A stretch of DNA of 64,000 bases, taken from positions 4,191,948-4,255,947 of the forward strand of contig NC_049991.1 in NCBI RefSeq assembly GCF_000003815.2, given 5' to 3'. The notes under the pieces were generated by a model. That model was not told where the DNA came from, searched no databases, and worked only from the letters and a program-made list of their open reading frames with translations. A program made the translations under genes and the position numbers. This DNA is from Branchiostoma floridae (Eukaryota > Chordata > Leptocardii > Amphioxiformes > Branchiostomatidae). This document shows positions 11,751 through 22,391 of the stretch, in pieces. Each line of letters opens with the position of its first letter. The first letter of the stretch is position 1.

Positions 11751-12195
11751 GTAATTATATAATTTGGTTACAAAGTTACCCCTGCCCCATCGCTACAACA
11801 CACTTTAAAAAAAATTCTGCACAGTCAGTTAAAACGATCCCCAAGCAACAGAGAGAAAAGTTGGCATAAACTTAAATTTTTCTTTTCCGCAAACAGCCCG
11901 GCCGGGCCCCGGGTAGGAAATGTGACGTAGGCCTTACAATTAGTAAGTTACATGGTACTGCTCTCTGCAGTTATCGGGTATGTGAACTGGTACACAGCTA
12001 TTACAGTTAATTGACAGCTGTTGTGTACTAGTATGTGTTACACTCGACTGCATTGTAAAAATGTGCATAAAGCAGTTACTGTAGATACAATGTATGTAAA
12101 TACGTTTGTGACTGCATCTGTAACTGTAAGTAGTGACACCTAGTGCTGTAGTACAAGTGAACCAGTCAGAATTACCCTGATTGTCACAGACGGTC

Positions 12196-12275
12196 ACAGA
12201 AATGTTGGAGTAAATAAAATATTAAGGTTGTGAAGAAAACAAGCCTCTTTCAGTGACTTACCAACCTAATGACCT
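12196..12275. repeat. Relic of the Penelope-like tail seen at 1.3 and 33.3 kb
   Basis: The order AAATGTTGGAGTAAATAAA, AAGGTTGTG, TTCAGTGACTTACCAACCT matches the right part of the element at 1329-1512. The hammerhead-like arm is missing, so this is a fragment. Confidence 0.4.
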
Positions 12276-12724
12276 GAGTGAGTGAGTGTAGGTCTACTCT
12301 CTAATACCATGACAATTAACTGTAGCATAGCATATTATTTCATATTTTGTACTTTGATGGAGAATTCTGCATGTAAGTTGCAGATTTCTACATATGTGTT
12401 GCACAATTGTGCCTGGCTGTAGTCAGACTTCTGTTCGTAATTCTACAGTCAAATGCAGAAATCTGAAGAACTGATTTAGTCCCACGGGGCCTGCGATGTT
12501 AACTAAATATAGATGTAATTGTCATCATGTAGTATATGTTGTATTCTGAAACAAAAAACATCCTTCTTAAACTATACCATTAATAATCATGTTTCTGGGT
12601 TTAGGGTGTTTTCCATATTAAGAGTGTTGCCTGTTAAATGAAAACTTGATAGTTTGACATAGCTTAACAGTTACTGATTAATTGCTAAAGATTTGTTTTA
12701 GAAATAACTTGTAGATAACTGCTA

Positions 12725-13230
12725 AACTCTTTCCCAAACTTATGATACTATCAATGCCAGCGCAAAACCTGCTTGTAGATTATAACAAAGGTCCTCCAGA
12801 ACCTACGGTACCTCTACACTAGACCATACATGACGACAGCAAAGCTACCGGTAAATGAATCATGGTTAACATAGTGAAGCATAATCACCCTTGGAAACTC
12901 TGTACACTTTACTACTATCATGCAATAAAAACTATTATGCATAATTATGCATAAACCTGAGAAGAATTATGCATAATTATGCATAACCCTAAGAAAGCTT
13001 ATGCATAATTATGCATAATTATGCATAACTCTAAGAAGGGTTATGCATAATTATGCATAATTATGCATAACTGGACTAATCCCCAGGGGGTCATCAATGG
13101 CGGCTACGTATTTCTTACATCATTTTTACCTATACTACGTGATATCAGCCCATCTGGGTATATAGTTGCTGAGATATGGGAGGTCTGTCAGGAATTAAAC
13201 TGGAACAGCAGAATTAAACTGGAGGCTGTT
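12725..13230 (-). repeat. Right long inverted repeat of the 10.8 kb segment
   Basis: Reverse complement of 2459-2980, ending GGAGGCTGTT. It has ten ATGCATAA units (2, 2, 3 and 3 per block) at 12936-13072, against eleven in the left arm. Confidence 0.85.
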
Positions 13231-13416
13231 TTTTGTAGTTTGTAGCAAGGTACTTAAAAGACAGATGCCACTTGTAGCACTGTGAAAATGACGTATATAC
13301 TTAATAGAAAATGTGCAATACTAGAGCATGATGCAATGAGTCTGCCATAATCGTTTTGTATTTAAGATGTAGAAATTGGAAAAAAAACAAGAGTGGATTT
13401 AACATCGACTATCATA

Positions 13417-13607
13417 ATTCCACCAGGTGCCCTAATACCACCACCTCAAATATGTTAGTATAGAGCTCTTCCCAAGATTATCTTGAACGCCGAATGTTAA
13501 ATATCCTAAATGTAATACAATTCAGATATTTAGGTGTTGAAGCCAATCTTGATAAGGCCTCGTGACAACGTTTTCTGAGGTGGCGGTATAATGGCACCTG
13601 GTGGAAT
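13417..13607. mobile_element. 191 bp MITE with ~30 bp terminal inverted repeats
   Basis: It starts ATTCCACCAGGTGCC and ends with the complement. Inner similarity continues through a TATACCRCCACCTCA-like block. There is no coding capacity, and the target duplication is not clear. Confidence 0.65.
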
Positions 13608-13804
13608 CATGCAAATGTATGTTATACAATTGTATATGTTTGTGTGTTTTACTTTCTATTTCTTGACCGTCGACATGACCAAGAATCTTACTGCTTTAAG
13701 ACATTTCCAATAAGATGCCGGAGGGGTTTTAAATTATGTACATAGTACCAAAGCGTGTTACTAAACTTCAATTTGTATGAATAATTAGACATCCAACTGG
13801 TCCT

Positions 13805-13990
13805 GCACTACCAAAAATGCCTTTTCTTGTTTATCTTGTTTTGCTTCCTCACAGAAAATTCATCTTCCAGGAAGAAAAAAAATCTTGTATTTCTTAAGAG
13901 TTGAATCTGGTTATAAAAAAAAGAATTTCTAGAATTTTTTCTTGCATTATAAGAAAAAAAAAGAAAATTTTGCTTAAATCTCTCTATTTA
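13805..13990. repeat. Truncated copy of the CACTACCAAAAATG element
   Basis: It begins with GCACTACCAAAAATGCC, the same end as the large element at 48425-51675. It continues with the same AAGAA/TTCTT-dense sequence but lacks the opposite terminal repeat. Confidence 0.5.
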
Positions 13991-14624
13991 ATGAACCTTT
14001 AAGACCTGAGCACATATGAATCGCTAATCGTCATATTGAGTTCCTAAGAGTATGCCGTTTTTGCATGCTTATTTGTATGCGAGTTCCGCTTGGAATATTT
14101 CTTAAAAGAAGTAATTGAAAATGTTACAGCACTTCACGTTGAGATCATTGTAGTTGTCAATAACATTGTGGCTTTTCTAAACCAAAGTGATGTAACATAT
14201 TATACTTGATGTTTGCTTATGTTGATACAATAAAAAGGGGCTATTTTAGAATCAGATGGTGATGTTTCTCTTTATTCTGTAGAAATTTAACAAAAGCAAG
14301 CTTATTTCTTAGTTGGTCAGAAGTCTTTCACGTGTTCCATTATCACAAGACGTCTGACATCGTGATTATAAAATGCTTGTTCCAGCGTTACTTATGCCTT
14401 AGTTGATTAACTGGTATCAAAACCTTCAAAGTTAAAACCAAACCTGTACCAGTGATCAACTCTTACCCTCTTGGCAAATGCTGCCGCTTTTTCGTGTGAT
14501 AATACCCCCACAATGGCATAAACACAACTAACAAAATTATGTACACACAGACCAACATTGTACTTTTACAGATGTGGAATTATTGCGTAGTTTTAGATTA
14601 CGTTAAACATATAGGAGCACGTAG

Positions 14625-15292
14625 AAGTTGGTGTGACTGAAACCAACTAAGAATTGAAAAAAAATGATACTAACGTTAGTAATATTACCAGACATATACA
14701 TAGGGCCACGTGCAAATGGCAATAGGTCTGCCATGATCACCCACGCACTGAATCCTAAAGCCACCAAAATGAAGAAAAAAAGTGTTATTGAGACCTACGC
14801 ATTGATAACTTGAAAATCTGCATAGGGAGCGGCAAGAATTCTTGTTGCTGTAGTAGTATAATAAAGTATACCTTTTTTAAATCTAATGTTTTTGTTTAAC
14901 TTGGCGACTTGAACATGTACTAGGTTCGGCACAAAAAGAGAGAGTTGTGAAACATACAGATTCTCAAGCAGACTAAACTGTATTCAAGAACGTGCTGTTT
15001 GCACTACTCCAATTTTCTAAGAAAAACAACGTTTCATAATAATTAGCATAAAACATCCATGTATACTGATGCCCAAGTATGGTTTAAACACCAGAGCACT
15101 GACAGATTGGTCTGCCTTGATCACCCACGCGCTTGAAAAATGAAAAAAAAAATATTCTTGTGAAAAAAAGTTTGCAACTGACAAGGTAAAGAATAGAAAG
15201 ACGTCAAGACATCGTTGCCAGACGAAGCTTCATTCTTCCTTCTCACTCCGCCGTTAGCAGGTGTTACATGAGACAGTGTCGCAGCAAGTCAC
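14625..15292 (+). promoter_or_regulatory. Receptor 5' module, upstream tandem copy (truncated in its exon)
   Basis: This roughly 670 bp module is repeated in tandem at 15293. It has GATCACCCACGC boxes at 14735-14746 and 15119-15130 (384 bp apart), then an AGACGTCAA CRE-like half, then the start of the non-coding exon (CTCACTCCGCCG). The copy breaks off at 15292 before the splice donor, so the duplication junction lies within the exon. Confidence 0.6.
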
Positions 15293-15984
15293 AGCTAGTT
15301 GGTATGACTGAAATCCAACTACGTACTATAAAAAAGAAAATGACACTAGTGACAGTACCAGACAGAGAATGCATTGGAGCACGTGCAAATCGCAATAGGT
15401 CTGTCATGATCACCCACGCATTAAATCCTGGAGTCACCGAAATGAAAAAAAAAGTTTTATTGAGGCCTACGCATTGATAACTTGAAAATCTGCATAGGGA
15501 GCGGCAAGAATTCTTGTTGCTGCAGTAGTATAGTATAGTATACCTTTTTAAATCTAATGTTTTTGTTTATCTTGGCGACTTGAACATGTACTAGGTTCGG
15601 CACAAAAAAGAGAGAGTTGTGAAACATACAGATTCTCAAGCAGACTAAACTGTATTCAAGAACGTGCTGTTTGCACTACTCCAATTTTCTAAGAAAAACA
15701 ACGTTTCATAATAATTAGCATAAAACATCCATGTATACTGATGCCCAAGTATGGTTTAAACACCAGAGCACTGACATATTGGTCTGCTTTGATCACCCAC
15801 GCGCTTGGAAAATGAAAAAAAAAATATATTCTTGTGAAAAAAAAGTTTGCAACTGACAAGGTAAAGAATAGAAAGACGTCAAGATATCGTTGCAAGACGA
15901 AGCTTCATTCTTCTTTCTCACTCCGCCGTTAGCAGGTGTTACATGAGACAGTGTCGCAGCAAGCTACAGCTATTATCGAGGTAA
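15293..15984 (+). promoter_or_regulatory. Receptor 5' module and non-coding exon 1 of unit 1
   Basis: Second tandem copy, with boxes at 15408-15419 and 15791-15802 (383 bp apart). A GACGTCA half-CRE lies near 15878 and the exon-like block runs from about 15895 to a donor, GAG|GTAAG, at 15981. The same exon and donor recur at 21558/21559 and 30696/30697 ahead of the other two receptors. That recurrence is the main evidence for a transcribed, spliced 5' UTR exon. No TATA box is obvious. Confidence 0.6.
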
Positions 15985-16837
15985 GGCCATGTTGATTTGA
16001 TTATATGGATGACATCCGCGCTCGCACCAATTTTCGGCCATTTCCAAAAAAAAAGTTTTTGACCACACTGTAAATTGTGCAAAGCAGTTGTAAAATGAGC
16101 ACATATATGCCGTAAATTAGAAAAAAAGTATCAGAAAACAGATAAATAATGCCATAGAATGCCAAAATAAATCTAAAGTCAAAGAATAAGATGTGAAAAA
16201 AAATCTATTGTTGGTAGGGGTAGGTACCAGTACAGAAAATTTAGGTACAGGTTCCGTTCAGGTCCAGAGGATCATTTCCAGATCCGGACCTGAACCTGAT
16301 TGTCTGTGGAAACTTGAGAATTTGCTATACTCAAAACAATGATAATTGGTCAACTTTGCTACAAAGGAATCTGTTTGGTGGATTATCTGACTCCCACTGG
16401 CGTTTTAAAATCCCATCTCCAAGTAATCAAGTTTCTGTACCTTTGACTGTAGAAACTTGGTGCAAATGACTATAAACTCTACTCGACTTTGCTCTTGTTG
16501 TCTTAGCCCGGTAAGACCCCAAACGCCTGCCGACATAGTGTGTCCATTTTCTAATTGGCGAAACTGGTTCCACTGATTTTTTTCAGGTCTTTTTTTTCGG
16601 ATCGGTCCAATAAGAAGAAAAAAAAACGTTTTGCACCTGTACGATGTACTGGTCCCTGCACCTTACTGTTGGTATACCATACTATGTGTGTTTAGTCCTA
16701 TGTTCAACCTTCCTGACCACTTAGATTTCATGCTGAAGTCAACTTTTTTTTTTGCCAAACTTTTTTTTTATTCGCTCGCTCGCATCAGTTCTGGAGTTCC
16801 CATAGGATGTCATCCATATAATCAAATCAACATGGCC
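15985..16837. mobile_element. PIF/Harbinger-like element (853 bp) inside a splice donor
   Basis: The terminal inverted repeats are about 36 bp (GGCCATGTTGATTTGATTAT then ATGGATGACATCC). They are flanked by TAA at 15982-15984 and 16838-16840. Its inner TIR half is shared with 8728-9234. The paralogous empty site is intact at 30694-30705 (GAGGTAAGCAAT), so position and duplication are directly readable. There is no transposase. Confidence 0.85.
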
Positions 16838-17633
16838 TAAGCAATATTCGTTGAATCAAGTAGAAACATAGAGTCAAGTGCATCTTATCATAACAAAGCA
16901 ATTAACATGTTCACAAAAAGAACATTGGCCATTTTCTTACCCTGTACCATTGGTGCCAAAATAGAAAATTCGTTGATTGTTATTTCGTAGCGTTATTGTA
17001 GATATTTCTTATTCTGCCTTAATCTTCAGAGTCCATTCCGAGTCACCGAGAGGGATTTTAAAGAAAATTTGCAATACGTTTCAACTATTTTGAGTAAAAG
17101 AATATTTCACTCACTAAAGTTGTAAATTGTTCAAACAACTAAAACTGAAAGTCTGAACATGTTTGAATCTAGCTATATTTGTTTGAAAATTTGGAAAAAT
17201 ATTATCTATTTATTTCTAACAATTTTCAAACATCTATGTCTTTTTGTCATTGTTAAAACATTTTCCAAAAATTTGCGAAAGTTTTGCCTCGACGAAAACT
17301 TTTATTGCCCCCATATGGCCATAAATCAAGCTGCTAAGCTAGGTCTTTTGTTTGGGTCTGGTATTTTTAGATTCACTTTAGTAGACAATGGTGGCTCTTT
17401 TGTGAAACGGTGGCAGACAGACAGATATTTGATGTTAGAAATGTTTCTAAAATGTATGAATACTGTAGAAAATATATACAACATCAAACAGATGTTATAA
17501 ATAGTTCTTAACAGTTACTTATTATCACAGTTAGTTTGTTACAAAGACTTCTAAAAGGTTTGAACAGAAGACAATAATTTCTACCCTATCGGTAATGTGG
17601 AATTGACTCTAAGTATTTTATGTTGATAAATAG

Positions 17634-17790
17634 GAGACCAGATAAAGAACAGACACGTCCGATCCACAAAACAAAGAGGTGACGGAGGGAACTAGGAGCT
17701 GGTCTTCTCGGACCCAAGATCGCCCTCTAGTTGAGGATGGGAAGAACGGCAAGATCCGAAAGTCCTGTGACTAACAGTGGTTAGATGTAG
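17634..17790 (+). other. Probable 5' UTR exon 2 of receptor unit 1
   Basis: A conserved acceptor (ATAG|GAGACC) precedes sequence also found at 30910 onwards and, split by a retrotransposon, at 21789-21816 plus 26114 onwards. Conserved blocks include GACACGTCC, GGTCTTCTC, CCCAAGATCGCC and AAGTCCTG. No downstream donor is evident, so the exon may continue to the start codon. Confidence 0.45.
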
Positions 17791-18203
17791 TACTTTAGAT
17801 TTTTTTAGTATTTCCATTGACTGTTGACAGCATCATCAGTTTTACTGCAACCGTTTGAAACATTTGTGCCACTGGATGTGGTACGAAGTTTAAAGTTTAG
17901 TGCTGATACATGTAATTACGCAAAAAATCGTTTTACTTTCTCCGTGACAAATCCTTTAATTTACAGTCACCTCAAACAATATTTTTCAGTTACAAAACGT
18001 AGATCAAAGATTCGCTAACCGTAAACATAAAAACCTTAATTACATAACGGGATCTAGAATATATCTACACCAACTCCCGTTAACAATATACAATTTTATT
18101 ATAGACAGGATATTACATGATCTACAGGAGATAAATAAATCGTTAGATTTCAAGTAACAAAAATACCCTTCAAAGTTTGTTACTACGAAAAGCAAGCGAC
18201 GCA

Positions 18204-19578
18204 ATGACAATTGTCGTTTGGGTCATTATATTTCTAAATGTACCACACATTTGTGAAGCATCAGCACTTTCAACACTAGTCTCTCAAGGATGTAGTGCGC
18301 AGAATTGGCACAATTATGGTTTACCTTGCCTACAATATTCATGTTTACCTCGACTCTACTGTGACAAGAAAGGTTTAACGAGTGTTCCAAAACGACTGCC
18401 TTTAAACATCTTTGAGCTTAATCTTCCCAACAACGCCTTGACCACATATCCTTGCAAGGCCCTCCGTTATTTGAGCTTTATTGTCTTAAGAAACAATAGC
18501 ATCAGACTTTCCCTGGCAATGTCTTAAGAGCATTCCTTGGCTAGTTCATTTGGATCTGTCATATAATAAGATCTTCTGTGTCAATCTCTACCCAGTTTAC
18601 TCTTTCTTGCACAACTTGAAAAGGCTGGACGTTTCCTACAATAGCATAAGGAGGTTGTCTTTGTGCGACCTTGGTTTGGACATGTTTGCCCCAAATGGAC
18701 GAACGATACAATATGAACCTATTATCATAGGTAACCATTTTCACTGTGATTGTAGCATCATTTGGCTCATTGATTTGGCGATAAAGGCAGAAACGTGCCG
18801 AAATAAAACATCACAAGGATGCGAAGACTTCCTCACGGGAAATGACGTTGCATCAGCCATGTACAGGGACCAGTCTCAGTTCCGCTGTAAAACACCTAGT
18901 ATCTTAAGGAACGCAGAACTCCATACAGTAAATGAACATGTCTTGAAGTGTTATGAAATCTGGGATCCGACAAGCGAAAATAGTACATTCTACATTGATA
19001 AGCCCTGTGATCCTAACAGTTTCTGCCCTATCAAACTTCAGAACATTACTCTCTCTGACGTCACTACCGTAGCGATGACATCAGAGTGGTTGTTGACTGG
19101 ATCAGTAGGTGGTTTGACCGTTTTCCTCTTTGGCGTTGCGTTAGCTGTGTGTTGGAAAATCTACAGAAAGCAGCATGATAACACTATTGCGCAACGTGGT
19201 CACGTTGACAACATGGCGACTGGACAAGTTGTGAACAACAGTTTAGATGACCAAGCTACTGTCAATCACAGCACCCAGGTCGATGATCAGGAAGGCTGTA
19301 GAAATGACCCGGAGACAGAGTTAGATCCTCGTATGTACGAAACCATACCTGACACAGAGGAACCTTACGAAACGTCACCCTATGTTTTTGACTTTCCTCA
19401 ATATCATGTTGTGGAAATTGAAAAGACAGTTAAAAGTAGCCCTGAGAGAAACGAAGGGCCCCACACTTTAACTGGCGAAGGTACACAGGACAGTGAACAG
19501 GCATGCCACAGTCCTGATGACAATGGGACTGATGATGTAAAGCAGTGGTTTGACAAAATGATAACTTCCGGTCTTTGA
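18204..19578 (+). pseudogene. LRR receptor 1, frameshifted
   Basis: This belongs to the same family as the genes at 26629 and 31466. It has a signal peptide, a cysteine-rich N-terminal cap, LRR segments, a C-terminal cap with HCDC, a membrane segment and a cytoplasmic tail ending DDVKQWFDKMITSGL. Compared with its paralogs, the region 18507-18517 has a net loss of two bases, which puts TAA (18525-18527) in frame. The reading frame reopens and continues without a stop from about 18530 to 19578. It also lacks the ~60-residue glycosylated stalk before the membrane segment seen in the other two. The tail keeps four tyrosines, in MYETIP, PYETSPY and PQYHV. Everything after the shift is well preserved, so the lesion is recent, allelic, or a sequence error. 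Confidence 0.8.
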
Positions 19579-20920
19579 GATGTGTTGACGTTCTGACAGT
19601 GTCATTTGTTCAAATTATTTTTTTAGAAATATAGTTGAACACGATAAAAACAAGGCTCCTTTTGAGCCAGTCGTATGTCTTTGGTTAAACTGATGGCGAC
19701 ATATATTTGTTCACGTTTTTGCTCATTCAACATTTGTATGACGTGTTGCAGTGTTAGCTTGGTTATAGAATCAATTAATAGACACAAAGTTACATAAAAA
19801 TGTCATATCATTTATGAAGAGAATGTGTGATGAAAATCAGAAACATTTCCGCAGTTACTGGGATGTCGAAATTAATGAAAGGCAAGGTTATTGTCTAGTA
19901 AGTAGCAGCGTATTTAAAAGACAGGTATACTGCGTAGCACTGCGAAAATGACGTATATACTTAGCAATGTGAAAATGATATGATCATGAAATATGCAATG
20001 ATTTTTGTACTCTTGCCATATTCTTTCTGTATCTATGATGATTATGATGTAGAACAAGAACAAGAAAAGTAGACTGATAAATATGTCTGTATGTGTGTAT
20101 TGCTCTCTATTGCTTGTCTCTCGACTTAGCCATGGAACATGCCAGAGGGCAGTTATATAGACGTAGATTAAAAGAGTGTTATAATTTTTATAGTGTCCCT
20201 CATCAACTGAAATAAACCCGTACAACTAATTTTTGACGTAACACACGTGCTTTCTAAATCATTGCCTTAATCATTTGTTAAATGCATGTTGTATTTGATG
20301 TGAGTTTTGCTTGAAAAAAGTACATATCGCAGCATTTCAGACTGAGCACATTGTACGAGTTGTTGCTTAACAATCGTTGCTTTTTGACACCAAACTGACA
20401 TAACTTATTATACTAGATGTCTGCAAATCGCACTGCATCAACGTGTTTGCTTGTTATGATATAATAAAAATTAAACAGGATCATCATAGAATCAGATGTT
20501 TGTCTTAGTTCTGTGGAAATTTAACCAATTCAAGCTTATTTTATTGTTGTTCCGAAATCCTTCCGATATTCAATTATCTGTAGACCGGCGATGATGAAAA
20601 ATTGCCTCTAGTGGTAGTTATCACCTTGTTGATTAGTACTAGTTTTCATTGACATCTTCTAGGACACAGCAGTCAAACCTGCACAAGTGATCACCTAACC
20701 ACTTGTCCAACGTATTCGCTTTATGGTGATAATTTTCCTTATTGACACTAGCAATTAGAATCCTTTCTATAGTTAACATCTGTACAGTAACCTAGACCAA
20801 CATTTTATTGTTTCCTAGGCGATCTTCTTGCGTAGATTTAACTTTATTTTTTTTATTTATTCGTTCGGCCGTTTACTGACAGCCAGGGCTGCCCAACTAG
20901 CCATAGGCTATTACCAAGCA
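19579..20920 (+). other. 3' flank of receptor unit 1
   Basis: Non-coding sequence collinear with the ghost-unit pieces at 2225-2458 and 13235-14300, and partly with 28.6-29.5 kb. It ends at AATAAA 20463-20468, then has unremarkable AT-rich DNA up to the next 5' module. Confidence 0.5.
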
Positions 20921-21558
20921 GTTGGTATGACTGAAAACCAACTACGTACTATAAAAAAAGAGAATGACACTAGTGACAGTACCAGACAGAGAATGCATTG
21001 AAGCACGTGCAAATCGCAATAGGTCTGTCATGATCACCCACGCATTAAATCCTGGAGTCACCAAAATGAAAAAAAAAGCTTTATTGAGGCCTACGCACTG
21101 ATAACTTGAAAATCTGCATAGGGAGCGTGCAAGAATCCTTGTTGCTGCAGTAGTATAAAATAGTATACCTATTTAACTAAAAAATGGAGAGAGTTGTAAA
21201 ACCAACAGATTCTCAAGCAGATTAAAACATATTCGAGAAGTGCTGATTGCACTACTCCAATGTTATAAGAAAAACAACGTTTCATAATAATTATCATAAA
21301 ACATTCGTGTATACTGAGGCCCATGTGTGGTTTAAACATCAGAGCATTGACAGATTGGTCTGCTTTGATCACCCACGCGCTTCAAATATAAAAAAAAAAT
21401 AAAGTTTGAAATTGACAAGGTAAAGTATAGAATGACGTCACCAGCCATCGCTACCAGACGAATCATCATACTTTCTTCTCATTCTGCCATCGGTGTTACA
21501 GAAAGAGCTGACAGAAAGCAGCGTCTCAGCAAACTGCAGCTTTAAATGTTATCTGAAG
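20921..21558 (+). promoter_or_regulatory. Receptor 5' module and non-coding exon 1 of unit 2
   Basis: The module has boxes at 21032-21043 and 21367-21378 (335 bp apart) and a complete CRE palindrome, TGACGTCA, at about 21433-21440. The exon-like block ends at donor AAG|GTAAAC (21559). It is followed by an intron to the ATATAG acceptor at 21788. Confidence 0.6.
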
Positions 21559-21788
21559 GTAAACAAGCTTTAAACAAGCTTCTTGAAGGAAGTATAGAGA
21601 TAGAGTGAAGTGCATCTCATAAAGTTAGCTAAGCAATTCAAATATTCACAAAGTGATTTTTCTGACTTTTTTCTTAGCCGGTACACTAAAAGTGCATAAA
21701 GAGACACACCGTTGCCTGTTGTTTACTGTTGTTTTGAATAATTGTATTCTGCCTCAATCCTTACTAGTTATTTTATTTTGATATATAG

Positions 21789-21816
21789 GAAACCAGAATA
21801 TGGCCTGACACGTCCT
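21789..21816 (+). other. 5' UTR exon 2 of unit 2, piece before the retrotransposon
   Basis: It starts after the conserved TATATAG acceptor and reads as in the paralogs (GAAACCAGAA...CCTGACACGTCCT) until the retrotransposon begins at 21817. The exon resumes at 26114 with ATCAACAAAGCAAAGG. Confidence 0.55.
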
Positions 21817-22274
21817 TTTAATCTATACATACGAGAGAGACGCGTGACTGGGGGTATAATCATTTTTTAATGGTAAACAATAAAAATGACAGATGAATTT
21901 CTCCACAGGAGAAGTAGTTACATACATTGGTAGTTATACAGTATATACATACAGTGATAGTTTGTTTACGGTGGTTGTTTACAGAGTTCTTGTTTACAGA
22001 GTTCTTGTTACGGTTGAGGGTGGGCGGGGTTTCGCGTCCGCACGCTTTGAAGGGCGGTCCGGGAATGAGCCCCGGATTGTCCCGCCTGCCTGTAGCTAAT
22101 TAAGCTGACCCTGGTGGGTCCGTGTGTGGTCGGGTCAGCAACTTCTTTGATCAAAACACAAATAAACAATCCCTTTATTATAACCTTTAATCTATACATA
22201 CGAGAGAGACGCGTGACTGGGGGTATAATCATTTTTTAATGGTAAACAATAAAAATGACAGATGAATTTCTCCA
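21817..22274 (-). repeat. Retrotransposon 3' end: B1, A2 and B2 split direct repeats
   Basis: In element sense, B1 is 22274-22186, immediately followed by A2 (22185-22028), then 122 bases of unique sequence containing a doubled TTTACAGAGTTCTTG on the plus strand, then B2 (21905-21817). B1 and B2 are both 89 bp and appear identical. Confidence 0.9.
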
Positions 22275-22391
22275 AACCCCCAGTCAGAAGATGAATGAAA
22301 GAAAGATTACATGGAGTTAGCTAGGAGTCGTGACTTAAGGAATTTGGAACAAAGGCCTGCGCTATCTATTAAATTAACAAGTCGTACTACT

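Larger units (their letters stand above)
2981..12724. other. Interior of the 10.8 kb segment, no convincing gene
   Basis: Apart from the SINEs, foldback and TIR elements listed separately, this is AT-rich sequence. It has only short open frames (up to about 122 codons) with no recognisable domain and no repeated codon bias. I see no transposase, polymerase or integrase. Confidence 0.5.
2459..13230. mobile_element. 10.8 kb segment bounded by ~0.5 kb inverted repeats, apparently inserted in a receptor-unit flank
   Basis: The left arm (2459-2980) and right arm (12725-13230) are near-identical reverse complements, both starting AACAGCCTCCAG at their outer ends. Receptor-unit 3' flank lies directly outside both arms and together reads like the uninterrupted flank after 19.7 kb, which argues for one insertion. 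A TTTT adjoins both ends and may be a 4-bp target duplication, but it is low complexity. No transposase or other long coding region is visible between the arms. The interior carries SINEs, a foldback element, a Harbinger-like element and another inverted-repeat element. It may be a large non-autonomous DNA transposon loaded with nested insertions. Alternatively, two inverted copies of a smaller element captured the DNA between them. Confidence 0.6.
13235..14300 (+). pseudogene. 3' flank of a lost LRR receptor unit (right piece)
   Basis: Sequence from 13235 matches the continuation of the receptor 3' flank at about 19890-20060. Shared blocks are CTTAAAAGACAG, TAGCACTG and AAAATGACGTATATACTTA, and similarity resumes at 13990-14300 against 20230-20530 and 29300-29500. 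The flanks of all three share a terminal AATAAA (14229-14234, 20463-20468, 29435-29440), likely the ancestral polyadenylation signal. The piece is itself broken by a MITE (13417-13607) and an AAGAA-rich element fragment (about 13805-13990). Confidence 0.6.

Noticed and set aside
17159-17500. 113-codon open frame upstream of receptor 1
   Set aside because: AT-rich composition, Phe/Ile/Lys-heavy translation, no domain, and it lies in the inferred intron before the UTR exon.
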